This document shows positions 15,419 to 24,579 of a stretch of DNA of 64,000 nucleotides, in pieces. The translations under genes were made by a program, and so were the position numbers. Under the pieces are notes generated by a model. It searched no databases. It was not told where the DNA came from and saw only the letters and a program-made list of their open reading frames with translations. The stretch is from UBA10649 sp964597445 (GTDB lineage: Bacteria; Actinomycetota; Actinomycetes; S36-B12), in contig CAZQXO010000004.1 in assembly GCA_964597445.1 (NCBI GenBank), positions 1 through 64,000 of the forward strand, in the 5' to 3' direction. The stretch's first letter is position 1. Each line of letters opens with the position of its first letter.

Positions 15419-18400
15419 CGGACCGTCTGGCCACCGACACCGGGCGCCTGATCCGCGCAGGTCTGGCGGATCTCGAGCGGTCGCGACGCCTGCTGGAGTC
15501 GCCTCGAGTCGAACCGCTGCTGCAGGGGGACGATCCGGCGGACCTGCTGTCCGACCTGGCGGGTTCGGCCGATCCCGACCTCGCCCTGCTCATCTTCGTG
15601 CGCATCCTCGAGGCGTGCGACGAGCGTCAGTGGCACCGACTGTCCTCTGCCTTGGCATCCGACCGCGACCTCCGGCGTCGGCTCATCGATGTGGTGGGAA
15701 TGTCCGAGGCGCTCGGCGAGTTCCTGGAGCGTCATCCCGACGAGTGGGAAGTCCTCGCCGACGCCGATGCCCTGGGTCATGCCCCCCTCGCACGTGAGAC
15801 GCGCGCGGCGCTTCTGCGGGCCGTGGGGGCTCATCCGGACGATCCGATGCCCGTGGCCGCGGGTCACGACGAGGCTGTGCTCGACTCCCTTCGCGTCACC
15901 TATCGCAGGCTCCTGCTCGGGATCGCAGCGCGGGACATCAGCGGCGTCGCATCCATGGAGATCGTCGGCAGGTGGCTGGCGGACCTCGCGGATGCCGTGG
16001 TCGAAGCGGCCCTCGCCATCGCCCGTTCAGAGGTGGGATCCGAGGCGGATTCCTGTCGACTCGCGGTCATCGGCATGGGCAAGTGCGGAGCCCGTGAGCT
16101 CAACTACGTCAGCGACGTGGACGTGATCTTCGTGGCCGAGGCGGTGGAGGGCGGCGACGAGGAGGCTGCCCTGCGAGTGGCCACGCGCCTCGCGAGCGCC
16201 CTCATGCGCGCATGCAGTGCGGTCACGGCCGAGGGATCCATCTGGGAGGTGGATCCGAACCTGCGACCGGAGGGAAAGCAGGGAGCGCTGGTGCGAACCG
16301 TGTCGTCGCATGTCGGCTACTACGAGCGCTGGGCGCAGACCTGGGAGTTCCAGGCGCTGCTCAAGGCGCGTCCGGTCGCGGGAGACCTGGCGCTCGGCGA
16401 GCAGTACGTCGACGCCGTTCGTCCCTTCGTCTGGAGCGCGGCGGACCATCCCACGTTCGTCGAGGATGCCCAGGCCATGCGCCGACGGGTGGAGAGTCAC
16501 GTTCCGGCCCGGCTGGCGGAGCGCGAGCTCAAGCTCGGTCCCGGTGGTCTGCGTGATGTGGAGTTCTCGGTCCAGCTCCTGCAGCTCGTGCACGGGCGCA
16601 GTGACGTCATGCTCCGCAGTGCCAACACGCTCGAGGCCCTCGAGGCGCTCGCGACCTGGGGCTATGTCGGACGGGAGGACGCCTCGACTCTGGCCGAGGC
16701 CTATCGCTTCCTGCGCACCCTGGAGCACCGCATCCAACTGCACCGGCTGCGTCGAACCCACACGATGCCGGAGGCCGAGGAGGATCTCCGGCGCCTCGGC
16801 AGGTCGATGGGCTTCCGGCAGGAGCCTGTGGCTGATCTCGTCCAGGAATGGCGCCGCCATGCACGGCAGGTGCGCCGTCTCCACGAGAAGCTCTTCTACC
16901 GCCCGCTGCTGAACGCCGTCGCCCGGCTGGATGCCGGGGAGGCGCGCCTCAGCCCCGAGGCAGCAGAGCAGCGACTTCAGGCCCTGGGCTACGCCGATCC
17001 CTCCAGCGCCCTGCGTCACTTGGAGGCGCTCACATCAGGCGTGAGCCGCCGCGCCGCCATCCAGCGCACGCTCCTGCCGGTCATGCTCGGCTGGTTCGCT
17101 GATGCACCGGATCCCGATGCTGGACTCCTCGGATTCCGTCGCGTGAGCGACGAACTGGGCGCGACGCACTGGTACCTCCGACTCCTGCGAGACGAGTCGG
17201 TCGCCGCCGAGCGCATGGCGACCCTCCTGGGCACGAGCCAGTACGCGACGGATCTGCTCCTGGGCGCCCCGGAGGCGGTGACGCTGCTTGCCCAGGACGA
17301 CGATCTCGTGCCCCGGGGCCGCGACGCGCTCGCGGCGGAACTGGCATCCGTCGTCGAGCGCGCCGAGGATCCGGAACGAGCGGTGGCCGCGATCCGCAGC
17401 GTCCGGCGGCGGGAGCTCTTCCGGATCGCCTCGATGGCCCTTCTGCAGGATCCGCCTGCGGAGCTGACGGGCCAGGCGCTCAGCGACGTCGCGACCACGG
17501 CCATGGCGGCCGCGCTGACGGCCGTGCGGTCGTCCATCGATCCCCTCGACACCGTGGAGTTCGCGGTCATCGGCATGGGCCGATTCGGTGGGCGTGAGCT
17601 GGGATTCGGCAGTGATGTCGACGTCATGTTCGTGTACCGAGGACGTGACGGTATCGATGATGAGCAGGCGCACCGCACCGCTGCCGCCATCGCCGAGGAG
17701 GTGCGCCGGCTCCTCATGGCTCCGAGTGCGGATCCGCCTCTGGACATCGATGCCGATCTGCGTCCTGAAGGGCGTCAGGGCCCACTCGTCCGATCACTGG
17801 ACTCCTTCGCGACCTACTACGAGCGGTGGTCGGCCACCTGGGAGGCGCAGGCTCTGCTGCGGGCCGAGTTCGTCGCCGGAGACGACGCCCTCGGGTCGGA
17901 CTTCATGTCACTGGTGGACTCGGTGCGATGGCGCGGTGCCCTGTCGGACGACGAGCTGGTCGATGTGCGACGGCTGAAGGCCCGCATGGAAGCGGAGCGT
18001 CTGCCACGAGGAGCGGACCCGACCCTGCACACGAAGCTGGGCCGCGGAGGCCTCAGCGATGTCGAGTGGGTGGTCCAGCTCCTGCAGATGAGGCACGGGC
18101 ACGATGTTCCCGAACTGCGCACGACGCAGACGCTGGCTGCGCTGGAGGCGGCGCGGGTGGTGGGGCTGGTGACCGACTCCGATGCCCGCCAGTTGGCGGA
18201 CTCATGGCGCCTGGCCACGGCCATCCGGAACGCCGTGATGCTGGTGCGAGGCCGTGCCAGCGACATGGTGCCGACGGATGTGCACGACCTCAGGGCCGTG
18301 GCCTACGTCCTGGGCTACTCATCCGACGGCACCGGTCGACTCCTCGATGACTACCGACGCACCACACGGGTGGCCCGACGCGTCTTCGATCGCCTCTTCT

Positions 18401-18420
18401 ACGGCATCACCGAAGCGTGA
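15415..18420 (+). CDS. glnE: Bifunctional glutamine synthetase adenylyltransferase/deadenylylase
   Basis: The protein has 1001 aa. It carries two nucleotidyltransferase domains with matching motifs. GMGKCGARELNY with SDVDVIF near residue 215 belongs to the deadenylylating half, and GMGRFGGREL with SDVDVMF near residue 715 to the adenylylating half. Each is followed by a helical GlnD-linked domain. It adds or removes AMP at the conserved Tyr of GlnA1. The ATG at 15415 is set by the ATGA overlap with the amidotransferase; a start 36 bp upstream lies inside that gene. No PII (glnB) or glnD is in the window. The 3' end overlaps the next convergent gene by 14 bp. Confidence 0.96.
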   Translation: MTDRLATDTGRLIRAGLADLERSRRLLESPRVEPLLQGDDPADLLSDLAGSADPDLALLIFVRILEACDERQWHRLSSALASDRDLRRRLIDVVGMSEALGEFLERHPDEWEVLADADALGHAPLARETRAALLRAVGAHPDDPMPVAAGHDEAVLDSLRVTYRRLLLGIAARDISGVASMEIVGRWLADLADAVVEAALAIARSEVGSEADSCRLAVIGMGKCGARELNYVSDVDVIFVAEAVEGGDEEAALRVATRLASALMRACSAVTAEGSIWEVDPNLRPEGKQGALVRTVSSHVGYYERWAQTWEFQALLKARPVAGDLALGEQYVDAVRPFVWSAADHPTFVEDAQAMRRRVESHVPARLAERELKLGPGGLRDVEFSVQLLQLVHGRSDVMLRSANTLEALEALATWGYVGREDASTLAEAYRFLRTLEHRIQLHRLRRTHTMPEAEEDLRRLGRSMGFRQEPVADLVQEWRRHARQVRRLHEKLFYRPLLNAVARLDAGEARLSPEAAEQRLQALGYADPSSALRHLEALTSGVSRRAAIQRTLLPVMLGWFADAPDPDAGLLGFRRVSDELGATHWYLRLLRDESVAAERMATLLGTSQYATDLLLGAPEAVTLLAQDDDLVPRGRDALAAELASVVERAEDPERAVAAIRSVRRRELFRIASMALLQDPPAELTGQALSDVATTAMAAALTAVRSSIDPLDTVEFAVIGMGRFGGRELGFGSDVDVMFVYRGRDGIDDEQAHRTAAAIAEEVRRLLMAPSADPPLDIDADLRPEGRQGPLVRSLDSFATYYERWSATWEAQALLRAEFVAGDDALGSDFMSLVDSVRWRGALSDDELVDVRRLKARMEAERLPRGADPTLHTKLGRGGLSDVEWVVQLLQMRHGHDVPELRTTQTLAALEAARVVGLVTDSDARQLADSWRLATAIRNAVMLVRGRASDMVPTDVHDLRAVAYVLGYSSDGTGRLLDDYRRTTRVARRVFDRLFYGITEA

Positions 18421-18862
18421 ACCGACGGGGCAGCAGCGCCCCGGTGGATCGGGCCCATGCGGCCCACTCCTCCCCATGGACCTCGCGGAGCATGCGGTCC
18501 TCCCACCGGTACTTCACGACGAGGAACCCGGTCAGCAGCGCGAGGATGAGAACCGTCCACCACGAGCCCAGCGCGACGGTGTATCCGACGGCAGCGAGAA
18601 GCACCGCCGCGTAGATGGGATGCCGGACCAGCGCATATGGCCCGTCCGTGCGCAGCTCGGCCCCCGGGATGGGCACCGGTGTCGGGGTCAGGGCTGAGCC
18701 CAGCCGCATGCCCGACCACGCGCCGAGGAGTCCGGCCAGCACGATGATGACGAGCCCTGCGACGAGCCGACCGGGGGAGAGGGGGACCCGGGGGACGACG
18801 ACGAGCAGCACCAGCAGGACTGCCTGCACCAGGACGACGATCCAGCCCACGCGGGTGCGCAT
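18407..18862 (-). CDS. Isoprenylcysteine carboxyl methyltransferase-family membrane protein
   Basis: The protein has 151 aa with four to five membrane segments. The ICMT/PEMT signature is present: GPYALVRHPIYAAVLLAAVG, and then a C-terminal ED-containing helix (KYRWEDRMLREVHGEEW). Family members methylate isoprenylated cysteine, phospholipids or related lipids using S-adenosylmethionine. Bacterial substrates are mostly unknown. It lies between glnE (convergent, 14-bp overlap) and glnA1, separated from the latter by a terminator. Confidence 0.82.
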   Translation of the reverse strand: MRTRVGWIVVLVQAVLLVLLVVVPRVPLSPGRLVAGLVIIVLAGLLGAWSGMRLGSALTPTPVPIPGAELRTDGPYALVRHPIYAAVLLAAVGYTVALGSWWTVLILALLTGFLVVKYRWEDRMLREVHGEEWAAWARSTGALLPRRFTLR

Positions 18863-18873
18863 GTCACAAGTAT

Positions 18874-18903
18874 GAAGGGCCCCGGCCGAAGCCGGGGCCC
18901 TTC
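18874..18903 (-). terminator. Intrinsic terminator after glnA1
   Basis: GAAGGGCCCCGGC and GCCGGGGCCCTTC form a 13-bp perfect stem with a 4-base loop (TTCG as read on the minus strand, a stable tetraloop). It lies 40 bp after the glnA1 stop and separates it from the methyltransferase gene. Confidence 0.85.
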
Positions 18904-18943
18904 CTTTCCCATGCGCGCGAGGCGAATCGGCGCGAAGGGAGAC

Positions 18944-20368
18944 CTAGATGTCGTAGTACAGCTCGAACTCGTACGGGTGAGGACGCAGGCGAATCGGATC
19001 CACCTCGTTCGTCCGCTTGTAGTCGATCCACGTCTCGATCAGATCGAGCGGGAAGACGCCTCCGGCCTGCAGGTAATCGTTGTCGGCCTCGAGGGCAGTG
19101 AGCACCGCATCGAGTGAGCCCGGCACCTGGGGGATGGCCGCATGCTCGTCCGGCGGAAGCTCGTAGAGATCCTTGTCGACCGGGGCGAGCGGCTCGGTCT
19201 TGTTCTTGATTCCGTCGAGTCCCGCCATCAGCTGAGCGGCGAACGCCAGGTAGGGGTTGCTCGACGGATCGGGAACGCGGAACTCGATGCGCTTGGCCTT
19301 GGGCGAGCTGCCGGTCACTGGGATGCGAATGCAGGCCGAGCGGTTACGGGCCGAGTACACCAGGTTGACCGGAGCCTCGTAGCCCGGAACGAGCCGGTGG
19401 TACGAGTTGACGGTCGGGTTGGTGAAGGCGAGCAGCGACGGCGCATGCTTGAGAAGGCCGCCGATGTACCAGCGTGCGATGTCGGAGAGACCTCCGTAGC
19501 CCTTCTCGTCGTAGAAGAGCGGCACGCCGTCCTTCCAGAGGGACTGGTGGCAGTGCATGCCGGATCCGTTGTCCCCGAACAGGGGCTTGGGCATGAAGGT
19601 CGCCGTCTTGCCATGCTTCCAGGCGACGTTCTTGATGACGTACTTGAAGAGCATGATCTCATCAGCGGCATGCTGCAGGGTGTTGAAGACGTAGTTGATC
19701 TCACCCTGTCCGGCAGTGCCGACCTCGTGATGCGAACGCTCGACCTTCAGGCCGACCGACAGCAGCGTGGAGACCATGTCGTCGCGGATGTCGGCGAAGT
19801 GGTCGACCGGGGGAACGGGGAAGTAGCCACCCTTGTAGCGCGTCTTGTAGCCGCGGTTGCCGCCCTCCTCGACGCGACCGGTGTTCCAAGCCCCCTCGAT
19901 GGAGTCGATGTGGTAGTACGACTCGTGCTGGTTCGAATCGAAGCGGATGTCGTCGAAGACGTAGAACTCGGCCTCAGGGCCGAAGTAGACCGTGTCGGCG
20001 ATGCCCGTCGACTTGAGGTAGGCCTCCGCCTTCGCCGCGACATTGCGGGGGTCGCGTGAGTACTCCTCGTTCGTGTACGGGTCCCGGATCGAGAAGTTCA
20101 TGACCAGGGTCTTGGCCGGTCGGAACGGATCGATGAACGCCGTCTTCGGGTCCGGGATGAGCTTCATGTCCGACTCGTGGATCGCCTGGAAGCCGCGGAT
20201 CGACGACCCATCGAACATCAGGCCGTCATCGAACACGGCCTGATTGAAGGATTCGACCGGCATGTTGAAGTGCTGCATGACGCCGGGGAGATCGATGAAG
20301 CGCACATCGACGAACTTGACGCCCTCGTCCTTGATGTACCGCAGGACCTCATCTGAATTGCTGAACAT
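18944..20368 (-). CDS. glnA: Glutamine synthetase type I-beta (GlnA1)
   Basis: The protein has 474 aa, the standard length. Signatures include MFDGSSIRGFQ, the metal-binding GPEAEFYVFDD, the ATP-binding KPLFGDNGSGMH and RSACIRIPV. Tyr402 in KDLYELPP is the adenylylation site, so this is the GlnE substrate. It makes glutamine from glutamate, ammonia and ATP and is the main nitrogen assimilation enzyme. AGGAGG lies just before the ATG. A GlnR-like box lies 144 bp upstream in the 181-bp gap shared with the divergent RDD gene. Confidence 0.97.
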   Translation of the reverse strand: MFSNSDEVLRYIKDEGVKFVDVRFIDLPGVMQHFNMPVESFNQAVFDDGLMFDGSSIRGFQAIHESDMKLIPDPKTAFIDPFRPAKTLVMNFSIRDPYTNEEYSRDPRNVAAKAEAYLKSTGIADTVYFGPEAEFYVFDDIRFDSNQHESYYHIDSIEGAWNTGRVEEGGNRGYKTRYKGGYFPVPPVDHFADIRDDMVSTLLSVGLKVERSHHEVGTAGQGEINYVFNTLQHAADEIMLFKYVIKNVAWKHGKTATFMPKPLFGDNGSGMHCHQSLWKDGVPLFYDEKGYGGLSDIARWYIGGLLKHAPSLLAFTNPTVNSYHRLVPGYEAPVNLVYSARNRSACIRIPVTGSSPKAKRIEFRVPDPSSNPYLAFAAQLMAGLDGIKNKTEPLAPVDKDLYELPPDEHAAIPQVPGSLDAVLTALEADNDYLQAGGVFPLDLIETWIDYKRTNEVDPIRLRPHPYEFELYYDI

Positions 20369-20511
20369 GACACCTCCTGCTCGCTCGAGCGAGCTCTTGT
20401 CGTGCGCCTCTCGGCGCTTCGCCTCGCGCGGGTGGGACCCGCCGGATCGGCTGCGGATGCGGCCGATGCCCCGACGCTAGGAAAGGGCGGTATCTGGGGC
20501 GTATCCCTCTT

Positions 20512-20528
20512 GTTTCGCTCGTGTTAAC
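20512..20528 (-). promoter_or_regulatory. GlnR-like box before glnA1
   Basis: Read on the minus strand it is GTTAAC, six bases, GAAAC, an almost exact GlnR half-site pair (GTnAC-n6-GAAAC, first half offset by one). The same 17-bp layout stands before glnA2. It is about 145 bp from the glnA1 start and 21 bp from the divergent RDD gene. Confidence 0.5.
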
Positions 20529-20549
20529 GGTCGCGGGTACCGTGTCAGC

Positions 20550-20948
20550 GTGAGCGGCGCGGGGCAGATGGTGAACGGGGATCTCGGAGGCGAGCCGGGG
20601 GGCCTGACGAGGCGCGTGGCGGCCCTGATGGTCGACTGGCTGGCGTGCTACGCCGTCGCCATCGTCGTCGCCGGACCGGCCGGGTTCTCCTCGAACGGAA
20701 CGGCCCTGGCGACCTTGGCCATCTTCTTCCTCGAGGTGACGCTGCTCACATGGCTCTCCGCGGCGTCCTTCGGCCAGCGCATCCTGCGGCTCACGGTCGT
20801 TCGTCTGGGGGGTGGCCGTCTCGGCCTCCTGCGCACAGCAGTGCGAACGCTCCTGATCTGCCTGGTCCTTCCCCCGCTCGTCATGGACTCCGACGGGCGT
20901 GGTCTCCAGGATCGCGCCGTGGGATCGATCGTCCTGCGTCGAGGCTGA
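20550..20948 (+). CDS. RDD-domain membrane protein
   Basis: The protein has 132 aa. An RDD domain begins at LTRRVAALMVDWL (the R and D that name the family), followed by two membrane segments, FGQRILRLTVVRL, a third hydrophobic segment and a C-terminal DRAVGSIVLRRG. Some RDD proteins are Na+/H+ antiporters, but most are uncharacterised. The M. tuberculosis locus has an RDD gene (Rv2219A) at the same place. GTG start; divergent from glnA1. Confidence 0.85.
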   Translation: MSGAGQMVNGDLGGEPGGLTRRVAALMVDWLACYAVAIVVAGPAGFSSNGTALATLAIFFLEVTLLTWLSAASFGQRILRLTVVRLGGGRLGLLRTAVRTLLICLVLPPLVMDSDGRGLQDRAVGSIVLRRG

Positions 20949-20987
20949 CCGCCCCGCTACGCGCCTGTTCCCGGGGCGCTTCGCCCG

Positions 20988-21668
20988 CTACACGCCGCGC
21001 TGCCGCCGCACGGACCTCGTACTCGTCGGCATCGGCCCCTTCGGGATCGGCATCGACGATGCAGCGTTGCCCAGGGCGTCCAAGCGGCGACGCACCTCCG
21101 TGACCTCGCCACCGCGAAGGTTCCGCGGGAGCTTGCGGAGGGACTTCTGCAACTGCCTCAGCGATACCTGGTCCTCGCCCTGACCCACCTGGATCTCATA
21201 GATCGGCACCTCGGGCAGCCAGCGAGCCGTGCGCTTGCGCTCGTTGCCGAGCATCGGCCCGATCCGCGACGCAGGGCCCTCGCCGACGAGGATGACACCG
21301 GGCTTGCCCACCACGCGGCTGACCATGTCCTGGCTCTTGTTCACGGCCACGGCGGGCGTGACGAGCCAGTTGCCCCCACGCAGGGACTGGATGACGGCCA
21401 CGGCCGCGCCGGGCTGGCCTTCGATCTGCGAGTACGCGGCACTCATGGCGCGCTTGCTGAACCAGTACGTGGCGGCCAGGAGTCCCACGGGGAGGCCCAG
21501 CAGGATGCCGGTCGGCCAGTTGAGCCACAGCCCGACGGGAACGGCGACGATCACGGCCGCCCCGAGGAAGAGGCCTCCGACCTCCAGGGGGAGGGCGCGG
21601 TAGACCTTCTGGGTCATGCGCCAGTTCTGGGCGAGGGAGGTGAACGTGGAGCGAATGCGGCCGGCCAT
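20988..21668 (-). CDS. DUF4191 membrane protein (Rv2219-like)
   Basis: The protein has 226 aa. Two adjacent membrane segments (about residues 35-85, including GLFLGAAVIVAVPVGLWLNW) are followed by a soluble domain with VIQSLRGGNW, NKSQDMVSRVVG and a basic C terminus. The family is restricted to actinobacteria and unassigned. It always seems to accompany lipA, as here (31 bp away). I place the start at ATG 21668; an upstream GTG at 21719 would overlap lipA. No function can be assigned. Confidence 0.85.
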   Translation of the reverse strand: MAGRIRSTFTSLAQNWRMTQKVYRALPLEVGGLFLGAAVIVAVPVGLWLNWPTGILLGLPVGLLAATYWFSKRAMSAAYSQIEGQPGAAVAVIQSLRGGNWLVTPAVAVNKSQDMVSRVVGKPGVILVGEGPASRIGPMLGNERKRTARWLPEVPIYEIQVGQGEDQVSLRQLQKSLRKLPRNLRGGEVTEVRRRLDALGNAASSMPIPKGPMPTSTRSVRRQRGV

Positions 21669-21699
21669 GGACGAAACCTTAGATGAGGGGGGTGCCTGA

Positions 21700-22632
21700 T
21701 CAGGCGGGCGTCTGGGCACGCGCCGCCATGGCCTGCTCGTACAGGCGCCCGGCGCGGTAGCTCGATCGGACGAGGGGGCCGCTCATGACACCCGTGAAGC
21801 CCAGGTCCGTCGCGGTCTCGGCGAGGTCGACGAACTCCTCCGGGCGCACCCACCGCTCGACCGGATGGTGCCGGGGCGTGGGCCGCAGGTACTGAGTGAT
21901 CGTGACCAGGTCGCAGCCCGCGGCCACGAGGTCGGCCAGGGCCTCGTGGACCTCCTCGATCGTCTCGCCCATGCCGAGGATCAGGTTGCTCTTGGTCACC
22001 AGCCCCGCCGCGCGGGCTTGGGTGATCACGTCCAGGCTGCGCTCGTAGGTGAACGCGGGGCGGATCCGCTTGAACAGCCGTGGCACAGTCTCGAGGTTGT
22101 GGGCCAGGACCTCCGGCTCGGCTGCGAACACCTGCCCGAGTAGATCCGGCTCTCCGCTGAAGTCCGGAATCAGGACCTCGACTCCGGTACCGGGGTTCAG
22201 GGCATGGATGTCGCGCACGGTCTGCGCATACAGCCACGCACCCTGGTCGGGCAGGTCGTCACGAGCAACACCGGTGACCGTCGCGTAGCGCAGGCCCATC
22301 GTGCGCACGCTCTCAGCCACCCGGCGAGGCTCGTCGACGTCCAGCGGCGCCGGACGGCCCGTGTCGATCTGGCAGAAGTCGCACCGGCGCGTGCACTGCT
22401 CGCCACCGATCAGGAACGTGGCCTCACGGTCCTCCCAGCACTCGTAGATGTTGGGGCAGCCGGCCTCCTGGCACACGGTATGGAGGCCCTCGGACTTCAC
22501 CAGCGCGTGGATCTGCGAGTACTCCGGGCCGGTCTTCAGCTTCGTGCGGATCCACTCGGGCTTGCGCTCGATCGGCACCTCCGCATTGCGCGCCTCGATC
22601 CGCAGCAGCTTCCGGCCATCGGGGCTCACCAT
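21700..22632 (-). CDS. lipA: Lipoyl synthase
   Basis: The protein has 310 aa. Auxiliary cluster cysteines are at 54, 59 and 65 (CQEAGC, then YEC), and the radical SAM cluster is at Cys80, Cys84 and Cys87 (CTRRCDFC). It inserts two sulfurs into octanoyl groups on lipoyl domains. The ATG at 22632 has GGGAGG 8 nt upstream; a GTG one codon later overlaps the lipB stop. It forms an operon with lipB and lies near its substrate, the E2 protein at 25542-27251. Confidence 0.97.
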   Translation of the reverse strand: MVSPDGRKLLRIEARNAEVPIERKPEWIRTKLKTGPEYSQIHALVKSEGLHTVCQEAGCPNIYECWEDREATFLIGGEQCTRRCDFCQIDTGRPAPLDVDEPRRVAESVRTMGLRYATVTGVARDDLPDQGAWLYAQTVRDIHALNPGTGVEVLIPDFSGEPDLLGQVFAAEPEVLAHNLETVPRLFKRIRPAFTYERSLDVITQARAAGLVTKSNLILGMGETIEEVHEALADLVAAGCDLVTITQYLRPTPRHHPVERWVRPEEFVDLAETATDLGFTGVMSGPLVRSSYRAGRLYEQAMAARAQTPA

Positions 22633-23285
22633 GAGACCAGCCTCCCGAGATGCCCCTCCACGACCGGCAGGATCTCCTGCACCGTGACGTCGCGCCCCAG
22701 CTCCTTGCTCAAGGTCGTGACGGAAGCGTCGGTGATCCCGCACGGGACGATGCGGTCGAACCACGACAGGTCGTTGTCGCAGTTCAGGGCGAATCCATGC
22801 ATGGTGACACCCTCGGTCACTCGCACGCCGATCGCCGCGATCTTGCGCTCGGGACCCCGTTCGTCGGCGTCCACCCACACTCCGCTGCGACCGCAGACCA
22901 GCTTCGTCGGCACGCCGAGCTCGGCGCACACGGCGACCAGCATGGCCTCGATGCGCCGCACGTGATCGACCACCGCCATGCGATCCGGCAGGCGCAGGAT
23001 CGGGTAGCCGACCAACTGCCCGGGTCCATGCCAGGTGATCTTCCCGCCCCGATCGACGTCGATCACGGGCGTGCCGTCCATGGGCCGCTCGAACGGCTCC
23101 GTCCGGCGACCCGCGGTGTAGACGGGAGGGTGCTCGAGCAGCAGCACGGTGTCGGGGGATCGACCCGCGACCACGTCCGCGTGGAGTTCCCGCTGGAGAT
23201 CCCAGGCCCGCTGGTAGTCGACCGCATCTGCGCCGAATCCGATGCGCTCCACTGCGACGGTGGGCAGAGCCGACGGCGGGGCCAT
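22626..23285 (-). CDS. lipB: Octanoyl-ACP:protein N-octanoyltransferase
   Basis: The protein has 219 aa. Catalytic Lys148 is in ERKIAAIGV and Cys182 in VPCGITD. The substrate loop RGGKITWHGPGQ is intact. It moves octanoate from acyl carrier protein to lipoyl domains, after which LipA adds sulfur. It overlaps the start of lipA. Starts further upstream fall into the amine oxidase gene, and the family N terminus fits ATG 23285, although no strong ribosome binding site precedes it. Confidence 0.95.
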   Translation of the reverse strand: MAPPSALPTVAVERIGFGADAVDYQRAWDLQRELHADVVAGRSPDTVLLLEHPPVYTAGRRTEPFERPMDGTPVIDVDRGGKITWHGPGQLVGYPILRLPDRMAVVDHVRRIEAMLVAVCAELGVPTKLVCGRSGVWVDADERGPERKIAAIGVRVTEGVTMHGFALNCDNDLSWFDRIVPCGITDASVTTLSKELGRDVTVQEILPVVEGHLGRLVSW

Positions 23286-23313
23286 GGGGCCAGTGTAGGT
23301 CGCAGGCACGGCA

Positions 23314-24579
23314 CTACCGCCTGGCGGTGAGGCGCAGGTGGGCGAGGGCGGCATCGGCGGCGCGCCGTCCACTGACCATGGCCCCCTGGATCGACGCGGT
23401 GTCGCGGTGGTCCCCGGCCACGATGAGGCCGTCCTCGAGGACCACCGGCTTGCGGATATCGAGGGGGACCTCCATGGCCGGGAGTGCGTAGGCGATCGGG
23501 TAGGTGCCGACGAGGCCCCACCGTGCAGTGTCGACTCCGTACATCTGCGCCAGGTGTCGGCGGACGGCGCGTTCGGTGTCAGAGTCGGCGTGACGGCCCA
23601 GGGCCGATGCCGACACCAGGGTGCGACCGCCACTCGCGTAGGACGGGGCCGCGTGGGTGAGCACCACCGTGTTGATCACCGGTCCGCGAGCTCGGCGTCC
23701 GTCGACGACGAGAACGGGTTCACCGTGCGTGAGCGCGCGGGGATCCGTGTCGGCGAGGTAGTACCACGTCGTGACGTCACGCCCGGTCGGGACGGAGAGC
23801 CCCGGAAGCAGGGAGGCCGCAGTTCGAGGGTCGGTGGCGACGATCACTGCATCGGCCGTGACCTCGCCATGGTCGTGCCGCACCCGCCCCGCGCTGACCT
23901 GCTCGACCGGGATGCCCGTCGTGACAGTCCCGGCCGGCAGCCCGTCTCGCAGCTGCTCCGGGATGGCCTGCATGCCCTGGGCGGGGACGCTCGGCACCCC
24001 GCGCGTGAAGCTGGTGAGGACGAGGTCGAGAAAGCGTCGGGAGGTGGTGAGCCTGTCCTCGAGGAACACACCGGTGAGGAAGGGCCGGATCACGGTCTCG
24101 AGCAGTCGTGCGTCGACTCCTGCCGACAGCAGGGCCACGTCGCTCGGCATGTCCGTGCGCTCCGCACGACCGAGCGGACCGGCCTGAGCGGCGCGCCAGG
24201 CGTACAGGGCGAAGCGGAGCTTGCCCATGAGGGTGCCCGATCGGGATGCGAGGGCATCGGTCGCCCAGGTCGGCTGGCGTCGCGGGTCCGCCAGGCGGGC
24301 AGGTCCGCGGTCGGTCAGCGCGATCAGGCCGGGAGTGAAGGGACGCAGGTCCAGCGCGTCATGATCGAGGACGCGGGCAGCCTCCGGGTAGGCCGGGTTG
24401 TACAGCTGGAAGCCGTGATCGAGCAGGAGCCCATCGATCCGATCGGTTCGTACGCGGCCGCCGACGGACTCGTTCGCCTCGAGGACCGCGACGTCGATGC
24501 CCGCGGCCGCGAGCCTTCGTGCGGCGGCGAGGCCGGCGAGGCCGGCACCGACGATGACGACGTCGTGATGGGTCGTCAT
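23314..24579 (-). CDS. FAD-dependent amine oxidase / protoporphyrinogen oxidase-like protein
   Basis: The protein has 421 aa. The dinucleotide fold has VIVGAGLAGLAAARRLAAAG at residues 8-27, then the flavin amine oxidase continuation VLEANESVGGRVRTD. A C-terminal FAD motif is visible in GLIVAGDHRDTASIQGA. The family includes phytoene desaturases, HemG/HemY and polyamine oxidases. Nothing here fixes the substrate, and no heme or carotenoid genes are adjacent. It overlaps the SDR gene by ATGA (24576-24579). Its place between Rv2216-like and lipB genes is not typical of mycobacteria. Confidence 0.82.
   Translation of the reverse strand: MTTHHDVVIVGAGLAGLAAARRLAAAGIDVAVLEANESVGGRVRTDRIDGLLLDHGFQLYNPAYPEAARVLDHDALDLRPFTPGLIALTDRGPARLADPRRQPTWATDALASRSGTLMGKLRFALYAWRAAQAGPLGRAERTDMPSDVALLSAGVDARLLETVIRPFLTGVFLEDRLTTSRRFLDLVLTSFTRGVPSVPAQGMQAIPEQLRDGLPAGTVTTGIPVEQVSAGRVRHDHGEVTADAVIVATDPRTAASLLPGLSVPTGRDVTTWYYLADTDPRALTHGEPVLVVDGRRARGPVINTVVLTHAAPSYASGGRTLVSASALGRHADSDTERAVRRHLAQMYGVDTARWGLVGTYPIAYALPAMEVPLDIRKPVVLEDGLIVAGDHRDTASIQGAMVSGRRAADAALAHLRLTARR

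Noticed and set aside
22633..22929. 99-residue extension of LipA
   Set aside because: It overlaps lipB in another frame and has no LipA similarity; the start at 22632 has a good ribosome binding site.
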